A stretch of DNA of 64,000 nt, taken from positions 62,001 to 126,000 of the forward strand of contig LNEL01000059.1 in assembly GCA_001464935.1 (NCBI GenBank). Reading direction: 5' to 3'. The first letter of the stretch is position 1. Each line of letters opens with the position of its first letter. The position numbers and the translations under genes were made by a program. The notes under the pieces were generated by a model, which made no database searches, was not told where the DNA came from, and was given only the letters and a program-made list of their open reading frames with translations. The DNA comes from Gammaproteobacteria bacterium Ga0077536. Lineage in GTDB: Bacteria; Pseudomonadota; Gammaproteobacteria; Ga0077536. Positions 8,593 through 18,753 of the stretch are shown here, piece after piece.

Positions 8593-11439
8593 TCAGGAAA
8601 CGGGCATGGAATGCCGTTCGGCGCGGGCCGCCGGCACCCGCTTCCTCGCCAGGGCGCGCCGTTCCATCACGTACTCGATGAACTTGATCGACGACAGCGC
8701 CGGCTTGAACAGCCAGCCCTGGATCGAGTCGCAGTCCCGCTGCGCGAGATAACGGAGCTGCTCTTCGGTCTCCACGCCCTCGGCGACGATGTCGAGGCCG
8801 AGGCACTTGCCGAGCGCCAGGATCGCATCGACGATGCTTTCGCCGCGCGTCGACACTCCGATCTCGATGACGAACGAGCGGTCGACCTTCAGCGTGTGCA
8901 GCGGCATGCGCTGCAGATAGCTCAGCGACGAATGGCCGGTCCCGAAGTCGTCGATCGCGAGCCGCACGCCGAGCGCCGCGAGCTGCGTCATGATCTCCAC
9001 CGTGTGGTCGAGGCGCCGGCAGGCCGTCGATTCGGTGATCTCGAGTTCGAGCGAGGACGCGGGGATCCCGACGTCGTCGATGATGTTCTCGACCAGCGCG
9101 ACCAGGTGCGGATCGTCGAACTGGCGTGCCGACACGTTGACCGACATCGACAGGTCGGTGAAGCCGAGCTCATGCCAGGCCGCCAGCTGACGCGCGGCCC
9201 GGCGCAACGCGCTCGCGCCGATTTCGCCGATCAGGCCGGTCGCTTCCGCTTCGGCCAGGAACTCGCCCGGCCCGAGCAGGCCGCGCGTGGGATGCTGCCA
9301 GCGCAGCAGCGCCTCGCAGCCGGTCACGCTGCCGTCGGCGGCGCTGATCTGCGGCTGGTAATGCAGAATGAACTCGTCGCGCTCGGCGCCGCGCGCGATT
9401 TCCGCCTGCAGTTCGATGCGGCGGGTGGCCTTGGCGTTCAGCTCCTGGGAGAAGAACGTGTAGCCACCACGCGACTCGTCTTTCGTCGAGTACATCGCGG
9501 CGTCCGCGCTGCGCAGCAGTTCGTCACTGTTCGCCCCGTCGCGCGGGTGGATGGCCGCGCCGATGCTCGCACGCACCAGCAGTTCGTGGCCGTCAATCGA
9601 AGCCGGGTTGCGCAGCTCGCCGAGCAGCTTCTCGGCCGTGGTGGCGAGTTGAGTCGACGCCGCGACTTCATCGAGCGGCAGATCGGGCACGATGACGACG
9701 AACTCGTCGCCGCCGAGCCGCGCGACCAGGTCGGTGTCGCGCACCGTCTGCCGCAGGCCATGACCGACGGCACGCAGCAGCTTGTCGCCCATGGCGTGCC
9801 CCAGCGAATCATTGACGTACTTGAAGTCGTCGAGATCGACGAACAGCAGGCCGACCGCATGGCGTTCGCGCGGCGCGCGCAGGATGGCCGCATCCAGCAT
9901 GTCGCGGAACAGGCGCCGGTTCGGCAGGCCCGTCAGCGTGTCGAAATGCGCTTCCTGGAACAATTCTTCCTTGGCCGAGAAGTTCACGAGTGCGACCGCC
10001 AGGCGCGCCGCCAGTTCGCGGAACGTGTGCTCGTCGTCGGTGGTGAACGGCGCGCCGCGCGACGGCGCAATCCACACCGCGGCCGCCTGCTCACCGACGG
10101 CCAGTGGCACCGCATAGACGTGATCGACCGGCGTGTCGCCGGCCCGGCACAGCGGTTGCACTTCGAGCGGCACTTCGACCCAGGCCTCGGCGCTCAGCAG
10201 CAGCACGCGATCGCCGCAGGACAGATCCGGCACGCGCCTGAGGGTCGGCTCGCGCGTGCCGGTCTCGCGCGCCATCATCAGCAGGCTGTCGGACCGCCCG
10301 TCGTGAAACCACACGCAGGACCATTCATGTGGCACCAGGTCCGCGAGTCCGCTGAGCAGCGCGCGCACGGTGGTCGCCGCGTCCTTGGACGTCAACGCAT
10401 CGCGGTCGATCGCGGCGAGCGCCGACTGGAACTCGAAGTTGCGCTTCAGGCGCAGCGCCATCGCATTGAACGCGTTGCCGAGCTGCTGCAGTTCGTCGCC
10501 GCTGCGCAGATCGACCGTGACATCGAGATTGTCCGGCCCGATGCGCTCGGCCGCGGCGGTCAGCAGGTGAAACGGTCGCAGGTGCCGACGGATCGCGATC
10601 ATCGCAAGCAGCACGGCGCTGAGCGTCGCGATGAGCAGCACCGGCCGCAGCATCTTGCTGAAGTCGGCGGCCGAGGCCAGCAGATCGCCGTCGTCGTGCC
10701 AGACGGCGATCTTCCAGTCGCGCAGGCCGAACTCCGCGCCCATGAAGATTTGCCAGGTCCGCACGTGCAGGATCTGACCGGCGTCATCCACCTCGTAGGT
10801 CTGATAGCCCGCCTGCCGCTGCGCGCCGATGGCGGCCTGCACGGACGCGGGCATCGATTCGGAACAGCGGATGGGCACGCCGTCGGCGGTGAGGAAACAG
10901 TAGGCGATCGACGGCGGCAACACCGTGTGCGCGGACGGCATGCCGCGCACGGCATTGGTGACGACGAGTTCGCCCGCCGCCGTGTCGACGAGGCGGCTGA
11001 AGCGATACACCGCGTCGCCTGCCTGGTCCTTCGCATAGTCGAACACGCTGTGTCCCAGCCGCAGGCTCTTGATGTCCGCCGCGTCGAATCTCCGCCCCGT
11101 GCCGAGCGCCTCGATCGTGATGTCACGGCCAGGCAGCTGCTGGCCGGCCTTGAGCCTGCCGCGGCGGACTTCCTCGATCGTTTCCTTGATTTCAGTGTCC
11201 CGCCGCAACAGCCAGTCGAACAGGTTCAGACCTGCCGCCTTGATCAGATGCTGCGCATGACGCTCGTGCACGGCGTCCAGTTCATGCTGGACATAGCGGA
11301 ACGTCAGCACCCCCAGCGCCAGGGCCGGCAACAGGGCCGAGATGATGAACAGCAGCATCAGTCGCCGCGCAAACGGCGAACTGAGCACCGAGCGAGTCCC
11401 CGTGGTCGCGGAGGCGGAGGCGGAGGCGAGCACGTCCAT
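8593..11439 (-). CDS. Membrane-bound GGDEF-EAL (c-di-GMP turnover) protein with sensor, HAMP and GAF-like regions
   Basis: Protein of 948 aa. A transmembrane segment at about 28-50 is followed by a periplasmic sensor region, a second membrane segment near 290, a HAMP-like linker, a GAF-like domain around 355-500, a GGDEF domain with intact RLGGDEF near 573, and an EAL domain with EALLRW near 708, DDFGTGHSSL, KVDRSF and AEGVET. Both catalytic signatures are intact, so it could make or degrade c-di-GMP; which activity dominates cannot be told. It is not obviously co-transcribed with its neighbours. Confidence 0.93.
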   Translation of the reverse strand: MDVLASASASATTGTRSVLSSPFARRLMLLFIISALLPALALGVLTFRYVQHELDAVHERHAQHLIKAAGLNLFDWLLRRDTEIKETIEEVRRGRLKAGQQLPGRDITIEALGTGRRFDAADIKSLRLGHSVFDYAKDQAGDAVYRFSRLVDTAAGELVVTNAVRGMPSAHTVLPPSIAYCFLTADGVPIRCSESMPASVQAAIGAQRQAGYQTYEVDDAGQILHVRTWQIFMGAEFGLRDWKIAVWHDDGDLLASAADFSKMLRPVLLIATLSAVLLAMIAIRRHLRPFHLLTAAAERIGPDNLDVTVDLRSGDELQQLGNAFNAMALRLKRNFEFQSALAAIDRDALTSKDAATTVRALLSGLADLVPHEWSCVWFHDGRSDSLLMMARETGTREPTLRRVPDLSCGDRVLLLSAEAWVEVPLEVQPLCRAGDTPVDHVYAVPLAVGEQAAAVWIAPSRGAPFTTDDEHTFRELAARLAVALVNFSAKEELFQEAHFDTLTGLPNRRLFRDMLDAAILRAPRERHAVGLLFVDLDDFKYVNDSLGHAMGDKLLRAVGHGLRQTVRDTDLVARLGGDEFVVIVPDLPLDEVAASTQLATTAEKLLGELRNPASIDGHELLVRASIGAAIHPRDGANSDELLRSADAAMYSTKDESRGGYTFFSQELNAKATRRIELQAEIARGAERDEFILHYQPQISAADGSVTGCEALLRWQHPTRGLLGPGEFLAEAEATGLIGEIGASALRRAARQLAAWHELGFTDLSMSVNVSARQFDDPHLVALVENIIDDVGIPASSLELEITESTACRRLDHTVEIMTQLAALGVRLAIDDFGTGHSSLSYLQRMPLHTLKVDRSFVIEIGVSTRGESIVDAILALGKCLGLDIVAEGVETEEQLRYLAQRDCDSIQGWLFKPALSSIKFIEYVMERRALARKRVPAARAERHSMPVS

Positions 11440-11546
11440 CGTGCGCTAGCGCGCGAGCCGGCGCCGGACCGGCGCCACGCTGCCCGTCGCGACCGCCAGT
11501 CGCAGGCGGCGCGGCGCCGCAGAGGCCGGGAGGCACGCAGTCACGG

Positions 11547-12026
11547 CTAATAGTCTTCGGCGGCCCCGAAGAAGGCACCGTTGTTCGCGCGCACGATGTC
11601 ATCGCGGCTGTGGCGGGCGGTCAGCGGCCCAGCACTGCGGCCATCCTCGCCCTTCGAATAGAGATCGTAGTCCGAGTTGATCGGGACCAGGTTGTGGTCC
11701 TTGCGGGCCGCGCCGCGCGAGCCGCGGCTCGCCGGCTGCAGGCGAAGGTAGACGAATTCATTGCCCCAGGCGTCGGTCGGCACCGGCGAGAAGACCTCGG
11801 ACAGGCTGGCCGGCAGGCTTTCATTGTCGATGCGGTACGCTTCGATGGCCGTGTCGATGCGGGTCATGTCGGCCATGACCTGCGCCATCTTGCTGCGCAT
11901 GATGTAGTCCTGATACAGCGGAATCGCGACCATCGCGATGATCGCGCCCACCGTCACGGCCAGCATCAGTTCGAGCAACGTGAAGCCCCGTGACCGGGCG
12001 GCCGGCGGGCAGTGCGCTTTCTTCAT
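11547..12026 (-). CDS. GspG-like type II secretion major pseudopilin / prepilin-type protein
   Basis: Protein of 159 aa with a type III signal: a short basic leader, then G-FTLLELMLAVTVGAIIAMVAIP, where prepilin peptidase should cut before the Phe and Glu5 is present. The C-terminal half has TDAWGNEFVY and DYDLYSKGEDG, the hallmarks of GspG (the DPWG-like segment and calcium-binding loop). No other secretion genes are adjacent, so it is an orphan pseudopilin or minor pilin here. It follows the Baeyer-Villiger monooxygenase gene on the same strand, with a strong hairpin between them. Confidence 0.85.
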   Translation of the reverse strand: MKKAHCPPAARSRGFTLLELMLAVTVGAIIAMVAIPLYQDYIMRSKMAQVMADMTRIDTAIEAYRIDNESLPASLSEVFSPVPTDAWGNEFVYLRLQPASRGSRGAARKDHNLVPINSDYDLYSKGEDGRSAGPLTARHSRDDIVRANNGAFFGAAEDY

Positions 12027-12084
12027 GCCGGGGCTAGCGGCAGCCGCGCTTGTCAGCTTGATACCCGGTCGTGTGTCGGACAGG

Positions 12085-12109
12085 GGCCGACACGCCAGGC
12101 GTGTCGGCC
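12085..12109 (-). terminator. Perfect 12-bp stem hairpin between BVMO and pseudopilin genes
   Basis: GGCCGACACGCC and GGCGTGTCGGCC flank a single A. This is a perfect inverted repeat whose practical form is an 11-bp stem with a 3-nt loop. It lies 34 bp after the minus-strand monooxygenase stop. There is no T-tract on either side, so intrinsic termination is uncertain; it may instead protect a 3' end. Confidence 0.5.
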
Positions 12110-12142
12110 GTCACAGAACGAAGTCGGCCGCAGGCGGCGGCG

Positions 12143-13750
<1,608 letters not shown>

Positions 13751-13871
13751 GGCGGGCACAATTCACCTCGTAGGCAATGGTTTTTATACGGTCTGCCGCG
13801 GCGAATCGCCATGCGGCGGGGCATGATAACCGGGGGGCCGCGGCGAGCAGAAGCGCAGTGGCGGGTGAGGC

Positions 13872-14068
13872 GGGGGGATTGGCCACCGAGAACACCGAGA
13901 ACACCGAGGGACAAGAGAGAGAATAATGAATTGACGGCTTCGATGCGGTGAGAGTCGCGGTTCGACCGCAAGTCAGGGCGGTTCCCGATCAGCTTCCCGC
14001 AAGCGCATCAACATCTTTCATCTCTTCATTTCTCTGTGTTCTCTGTGTTCTCGGTGGCCAATCCCCCC
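13872..14068. repeat. Family 1 inverted repeat, copy d, with extended outer arms
   Basis: The core arms are at 13882-13908 (three CGAGAACAC-type units) and 14032-14058 (CTCTGTGTTCTCTGTGTTCT then CGGTGGC). The outer flanks also pair: GGGGGGATTG on the left and CAATCCCCCC on the right. This gives a continuous terminal match of about 20 bp. It lies 53 bp from the SDR stop and fills most of 13751-14110. Confidence 0.85.
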
Positions 14069-14110
14069 CACCTCACACGGCACCACGCAATTGGACGGTC
14101 CCGGCGCGGC

Positions 14111-14986
14111 TCAGTCCTTCAACTGCCGCGCCGTGCTCGTTTCGCCGGTGGTGCCCTTGTTCAGGCGGCTTTTCGTCATCGTCGCTTCGCGCGGCACGCC
14201 GTAGCGCTGCCACATGTCGGGGCCGATCGCGGTCAGCGCGCCGTCGACGACGATCGCCTCACCGCTGACGAAGGCCGAGTCGTCGCTGGCGAGGAACAGG
14301 GCCGTGCCGGCGATGTCGGCGCCGCGGCCGTGCTGGGGCCAGGGCTGCAGACCATCGAGGAAACGGCCGGCTTCCTCGAGCGATTGCTGATGCGGGTGCG
14401 TGAGGCCGGTCAGGATGAAGCCGGGGCAGATCGCGTTCACGCGGATGCGATCCGGCGCGAGCTGCACGGCCGCCGCGCGCGACAGGTTGACGACCGCGGC
14501 TTTCGCCGCCGAATACGCCAGCGGGCCGCAGCCCCCGCTCAAGCCCGCGACGGACGCGGTGTTGATGATGTTGCCGCCTTCGCCCTGGCGACGAAACACG
14601 CGCGTCGCGTGCTTGATGCCGAAGAAGACGCCTTTCACGAGGACATCGAAGGTGTAATCCCATTCGTCTTCTTCGAGATCCCACACCGGCCCGATCGCGC
14701 CGCCGACCCCGGCGTTGTTGAAAATCACGTCGAGACGTCCGAAGTGATCGAGTGCGCAGTCGACCATGGCCTTGATGTCGGCTTCCTGCGCGACATCCGT
14801 GCGAATGAAGCGCGCCGTGTCGGCATGTCCGGCCGCGGCGGCGATTTTCAGCGTGTCCTCGCCACTCGCCGCGTTGAAATCGGCGATCACGACCTTCGCG
14901 CCTTCCGCGAGAAAGCGCAGCGCCGTCGCCTGCCCCATGCCGCCCGCACCGCCGGTGACGATCGCGACCTTGTTCTTGAGTCTCAT
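14111..14986 (-). CDS. Short-chain dehydrogenase/reductase (SDR)
   Basis: Classical SDR of 291 aa. It has the TGGAGGMG nucleotide-binding motif near residue 11, NNAG at the fourth strand, and the Tyr-Lys pair in YSAAK. NAD(H)/NADP(H)-dependent oxidation or reduction of an alcohol/ketone is expected. The start at 14984-14986 puts the Rossmann strand at the N-terminus and is preceded by GGGGAG. About 30 residues after the usual SDR end are unusual (rich in K, T and S). Context: between the hydroxyacyl-CoA kinase-like gene and the Baeyer-Villiger monooxygenase, all on the same strand. Confidence 0.9.
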   Translation of the reverse strand: MRLKNKVAIVTGGAGGMGQATALRFLAEGAKVVIADFNAASGEDTLKIAAAAGHADTARFIRTDVAQEADIKAMVDCALDHFGRLDVIFNNAGVGGAIGPVWDLEEDEWDYTFDVLVKGVFFGIKHATRVFRRQGEGGNIINTASVAGLSGGCGPLAYSAAKAAVVNLSRAAAVQLAPDRIRVNAICPGFILTGLTHPHQQSLEEAGRFLDGLQPWPQHGRGADIAGTALFLASDDSAFVSGEAIVVDGALTAIGPDMWQRYGVPREATMTKSRLNKGTTGETSTARQLKD

Positions 14987-15123
14987 CTGTCGTGCTCCCC
15001 TCGTTTGATGTCGATGACCCGAGCATACCGAAACCGCCCCAGCGCTCCCAGAAGGCGGCGATGGCGGGTACTGCGCACCTGCATTCTGTCCTGCGTCTGT
15101 GCGTATGCCAGGCATCGCATCTT

Positions 15124-15260
15124 GCCACCGAGAACACCGAGAACACCGAGAAGGAAATGATCCAGGAAATAGCCAGGCTATGCCCGCGCCGCGAGTGGCG
15201 CAGACATCCGGGAGCCTCGCTTCGAGATCAATTCTCGGTGTTCTCGGTGTTCTCGGTGGC
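15124..15260. repeat. Family 1 inverted repeat, copy e
   Basis: Arms at 15124-15150 and 15234-15260 are perfect 27-bp reverse complements, each GCCAC plus units of CGAGAACAC. The outer element ends 31 bp from the kinase-like gene's stop codon. It occupies the middle of the 14987-15290 gap. Confidence 0.88.
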
Positions 15261-15290
15261 CAACTCAAGCAGCCCGCAGGCACGAGATCC

Positions 15291-16709
15291 CTACGTCGTC
15301 GCAGCGTCCCTCGCCGTCTGCGCGCCCGAGTAGCCGGGCTGATCGATCATCACGCGATCGAACACGGTCTGGCGCAGATGACGAATCAGCGCGGCATCGT
15401 CGAGCGCCAGACCGCCGTCGCGCAGGCGTTCGACGAGCCGCCAGCGCAGCGCATCCAGATCACCGTCACCGCACAGGGCCCGCAGGCGCACATGTTCGCC
15501 GGCCATCGTGCGCGGTCCCTGCGCGCGTTCGCGCAGCACGATGTCGAGCGAGTTGGCGGCGACGCGCGCGAGGAAGCGCGTGCGCCCGAGCGTCTCGGTG
15601 CTGACGTCCTGGCGCAGGAAATCGCGCACGCTGGCGAGCAGTTCATCCGTACGCGGCAACTGGTCGTCCGACGGCGGCGTGGCATCGACCGCCGTCACGG
15701 GGCCGGGGATCAGCAGGTTGACGCAGTCGATCTGGCATTCGGACGAGCGGCGACCGATCGCGGGCCGCTCGACGGAGACGTCCGGCCCGGCGCGATACTG
15801 GTCGGCCATCTCCAGACAGCCGACAGCCCACCAGAACGAGCCGAACACTTCCCAGAAATGCAGGTGCGCCGGCTCGACCGCGTGCCCGCTGGCCTGGCGA
15901 TACGCTTCGCACAGCGCCTCGCGCGTGCCGAACCCGCCGACCGGCAGTGCCGTGACGCCGAAGCGCCACGAGTTCGTGCACAACCAGCCGAGATCGCGCA
16001 CCGGATCGCCGAGGTGCGCGATCTCCCAGTCGAGCACGCCGACGATGCCCTGCGGCCCGACCATCAGGTTGCCGTTGCGAAAGTCGCCGTGCACGAGTCG
16101 CGGCGTGACAGGTGGCGGCAGATGGTCGAGCAGCCAGCGCGCGGTGTAGTCGATCATCGGCTGCGGCGTCACGAAGCCGCGGTAGCGGGCCCAGACCTGT
16201 TCGACCAGCGTCGCCGGCGCGACGCTCGGCAGGATTTCGTCGAGCCCGTTCGCCTGCACGTCGATGGCGTGGATGCGGGCCAGGATGTCGCCGCAGGCCG
16301 CGGCGAGGCGCGGCCGCACGTCATTCAGCGACGGATCGCGCACGAGGCGCGCGCCGAGGGTCTCGCCGTCCAGCCAGGTCATCACGTAGCCCTGTCCGAG
16401 CCGGTCGCCGGGCTGCAGTTCGTGCAGCACGGTGGGTACCGGCACACCGGCCGCGGACGCGCAGCGCAGCAGCCGCGCCTCGGCCACCGGCCCGATCTGT
16501 TCGACGTTGCGCGCGAACGCCGCACCGCCCGGCACGCGCCGCAGCGCAAGGTCGATGGCGCCGTCCGGGCCCAGCACGCGCAGCCGCCAGGTCTCCTGGC
16601 TTGCACCGCCGGACAGCCGCTCGCAGGCCAGCACCTCGCGCAGCCACGGCAGCCGCGGACGCAGCACGCGCGCGACGCTGTCGACGGTCACGGCGAGTGA
16701 TTCGCTCAC
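15291..16709 (-). CDS. APH-family phosphotransferase associated with acyl-CoA dehydrogenase
   Basis: Protein of 472 aa with the aminoglycoside phosphotransferase-like kinase fold: LVHGDFRNGNL (catalytic HGDxxxxN) and VLDWEIAHLGDP (metal-binding Asp region). A C-terminal extension of about 120 residues is unlike antibiotic kinases. GTG start at 16707-16709, 7 bp after the acyl-CoA dehydrogenase stop. A kinase of this type next to an acyl-CoA dehydrogenase is the arrangement of LvaA/LvaC in Pseudomonas and of the fused ACAD10/11 proteins. There the kinase phosphorylates 4-hydroxyacyl-CoA and the dehydrogenase-fold partner removes the phosphate. That role is inferred here; drug resistance is unlikely. 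Confidence 0.85.
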   Translation of the reverse strand: MSESLAVTVDSVARVLRPRLPWLREVLACERLSGGASQETWRLRVLGPDGAIDLALRRVPGGAAFARNVEQIGPVAEARLLRCASAAGVPVPTVLHELQPGDRLGQGYVMTWLDGETLGARLVRDPSLNDVRPRLAAACGDILARIHAIDVQANGLDEILPSVAPATLVEQVWARYRGFVTPQPMIDYTARWLLDHLPPPVTPRLVHGDFRNGNLMVGPQGIVGVLDWEIAHLGDPVRDLGWLCTNSWRFGVTALPVGGFGTREALCEAYRQASGHAVEPAHLHFWEVFGSFWWAVGCLEMADQYRAGPDVSVERPAIGRRSSECQIDCVNLLIPGPVTAVDATPPSDDQLPRTDELLASVRDFLRQDVSTETLGRTRFLARVAANSLDIVLRERAQGPRTMAGEHVRLRALCGDGDLDALRWRLVERLRDGGLALDDAALIRHLRQTVFDRVMIDQPGYSGAQTARDAATT

Positions 16710-16716
16710 CGCGCGT

Positions 16717-17988
16717 TCAGTCTTCGGCCACGCCCTTCGGCGCGCGCTGCGACATGAAGCCGAACAGGTAACCGGCCACGCGGCGCATCTGGATCTCTTC
16801 CGCGCCTTCGGTGATGCGGTAGCGGCGGTGATGACGATAGATGTGCTCGAAGGCCTTGTGCCGCGAATAGCCCATCCCGCCGTGGATCTGCATGGCGCGA
16901 TCGGCCGCCTCACAGCACAGCCGGTTCGCCCAGTAGTTGCACATCGACACCTTGTCCGACACCGAGAACGCGCCGTCGCGATCCATCAGCCACGCGGTCT
17001 TGTGGATCAGCGCGCGCAGCATTTCGCACTGCGTCTGCAGTTCGACGAGCGGAAACTGGATCGCCTGGTTCGACGCGAGCGGCTTGCCGAAGGGCTTGCG
17101 CACTTTCGCGTACGCGACGGATTCGTTGATGCAGTACTGCGCGGCGCCGAGGCTCGACGCTGCCTGCCGGATGCGGTTCTCGTTGAAGAAATGCTGCACT
17201 ACCTGCAGGCCGCGGCCGACCTGGCCGAACACCGCACTGTCCGGCAGGCGCACGTTCGTGAACGACACGCGACCGTGGTCGGTCGGCATGTTGAAGGTCC
17301 ACAGCATTTCCTCAATCCTGAAACCCGGCGCGTCGGTCGGCATCAGGAAGGCGGTGATCCCGTCGGCGTCACCGGCCTTGCCGGCGTTGCGCGCGAAGAT
17401 CAGGTCGTGCGTCGCGGTGTGGATACCCGTGTTCCAGGTCTTCTCGCCGTTGACTGTCCAGCCCTGGCCGTCGTGGACCGCGGTCGACTCCATGTGCGTC
17501 GCGTCCGAGCCGTGGTTCGGCTCCGTGATGCCGAAGGCGAACATCGCGCTGCCGCTGGCGAGCGGCTCGATCCATTGCGCCTGCTGCTCGGGGCTGCCGT
17601 ACTCGAGCATCAGCAGCAGGCTGATGTTGTTGCCGACGATCGCGTGTTCGTTCTGCAAATCGCAGTGCAGACCGAGCCCCTTGCTCGTGAGGTGCTCCCG
17701 AATCACCGCCATGCCCAGATTGTTGCCGTCCCGGCCGCCGAAGCGCTTCGGAAACGGATAGCGGAAATGGCCGGCGGCGTCAGCCCGACGCTTCGCCTCG
17801 GCGAGCAGGGCTTCCCATTCAGGACGCGGCAGACCGTTGTTGTCCCAATCGGTGCGCGCGTGCTCGCGGCGATGATCGAAGAAGCGGACATTGTCGTCCT
17901 GCGCTTCGAGCGGCTTGATCTCGCGCTCGATGAAGTCGTCGAGTTCACGCAGATAGGCCGTCAGTTCGGCAGGCAGATCGAAATCCAT
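16717..17988 (-). CDS. Acyl-CoA dehydrogenase family protein
   Basis: FAD flavoprotein of 423 aa with all three domains: a helical N-terminus, the middle strand domain with FGITEPNHGSDATHM and VNGEKTWNTG, and a C-terminal helical domain with RHHRRYRITEGAEEIQ. Length is slightly longer than classical enzymes. It is the first gene of an operon with a kinase-like gene 7 bp downstream. By analogy with LvaC and ACAD10/11, it may process a phosphorylated 4-hydroxyacyl-CoA rather than perform ordinary dehydrogenation. Whether the normal catalytic Glu is kept cannot be settled by eye. Confidence 0.92.
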   Translation of the reverse strand: MDFDLPAELTAYLRELDDFIEREIKPLEAQDDNVRFFDHRREHARTDWDNNGLPRPEWEALLAEAKRRADAAGHFRYPFPKRFGGRDGNNLGMAVIREHLTSKGLGLHCDLQNEHAIVGNNISLLLMLEYGSPEQQAQWIEPLASGSAMFAFGITEPNHGSDATHMESTAVHDGQGWTVNGEKTWNTGIHTATHDLIFARNAGKAGDADGITAFLMPTDAPGFRIEEMLWTFNMPTDHGRVSFTNVRLPDSAVFGQVGRGLQVVQHFFNENRIRQAASSLGAAQYCINESVAYAKVRKPFGKPLASNQAIQFPLVELQTQCEMLRALIHKTAWLMDRDGAFSVSDKVSMCNYWANRLCCEAADRAMQIHGGMGYSRHKAFEHIYRHHRRYRITEGAEEIQMRRVAGYLFGFMSQRAPKGVAED

Positions 17989-18114
17989 GGCGGCGGCTCC
18001 GTGGCGGATCGAATCGAAGGTTGAAACGGTCAGGCGGGCGGCTGGACCGCCCGCGTCGGCTGCGGGTTTCCGGGAACGGGCCCCGCCGCCAGCGCGGCGC
18101 CCGTCAGCGCGGCA

Positions 18115-18678
18115 TCACCACTGGCGCGGGCGGCCGATGTCGAGGTGCACGAAATCCGAAGAGGCGTAATAGCCGACACCGCCGAGTTTGAGATCTGCGG
18201 CGACATCGCGCAGCTTGCGGGTCCTGGTGTCCGCGAGGCGCACGTCGATGGCCATGCCGTCCATGTGCAGGCTGCGCGTGGCCACGCCGCTCGAGGTCCG
18301 GTGCAGCATGTCGTTGGTCTGCGGCGAGCGGTAACCCGAGATCACCTGGAACGGCGCGTCGCTGCCGATGGCCGCATGCACGAAGGCGAGCTGATCGAGC
18401 AGTTCACGCCGGATCGGAAACACATCGCCGGTGCGAAAATCGCGCAGCAGATGATTGATCGTCGCGAGCGCGATGTCGTCGTAGGCGCCCCGCTCGAAGT
18501 AGGTGATCGAGAGCTGTTCGCCGGTATGCAGATGCTTGAAGGCGAGGCTGCGCGCGGGCAACGCACGGGCCCAGGCTGGCGTGCAGGCCAGCAGCGCGGC
18601 GGCGGCCCCCAGTTTCAGCAGCCGGCGTCGGCTCAGCAGGGCCGGGCCCCGCGCTTCTTCACGGGTCTTGTCACTCAT
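18115..18678 (-). CDS. YcbK/DUF882 family peptidase-like protein with Tat-type signal
   Basis: Protein of 187 aa. The N-terminus carries a twin-arginine signal (SRRRLLK followed by a hydrophobic stretch and AWARA). The mature domain matches the DUF882/peptidase M15-like fold, with SGYRSPQTN, SLHMDGMAIDV (zinc-ligand His and Asp) and a C-terminal FVHLDIG. Such proteins are thought to act on peptidoglycan peptides. ATG at 18676-18678, chosen over an ATG three codons upstream because GGGGGA is 9 bp from it. It is divergent from the L,D-transpeptidase, mirroring the known ycbB-ycbK association. Confidence 0.88.
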   Translation of the reverse strand: MSDKTREEARGPALLSRRRLLKLGAAAALLACTPAWARALPARSLAFKHLHTGEQLSITYFERGAYDDIALATINHLLRDFRTGDVFPIRRELLDQLAFVHAAIGSDAPFQVISGYRSPQTNDMLHRTSSGVATRSLHMDGMAIDVRLADTRTRKLRDVAADLKLGGVGYYASSDFVHLDIGRPRQW

Positions 18679-18753
18679 CGGTCTCATTCCCCCACTGCCA
18701 ACGCGCAAACGCGGCTAGTATAGGCGGACCTTCCCCTGCCGAAGCAAGCCTGG

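Noticed and set aside
6405..8681. Long plus-strand open frame opposite rlmKL, and similar long opposite-strand frames at 8422-11550 and elsewhere.
   Set aside because: They are shadows caused by strong G+C bias at third codon positions; the real genes with recognisable domains are on the other strand.
15291..16709. The phosphotransferase gene as an antibiotic (aminoglycoside) resistance determinant.
   Set aside because: Paired operon with an acyl-CoA dehydrogenase and a long C-terminal extension fit the LvaA/ACAD10-type metabolic kinase, not aminoglycoside resistance.
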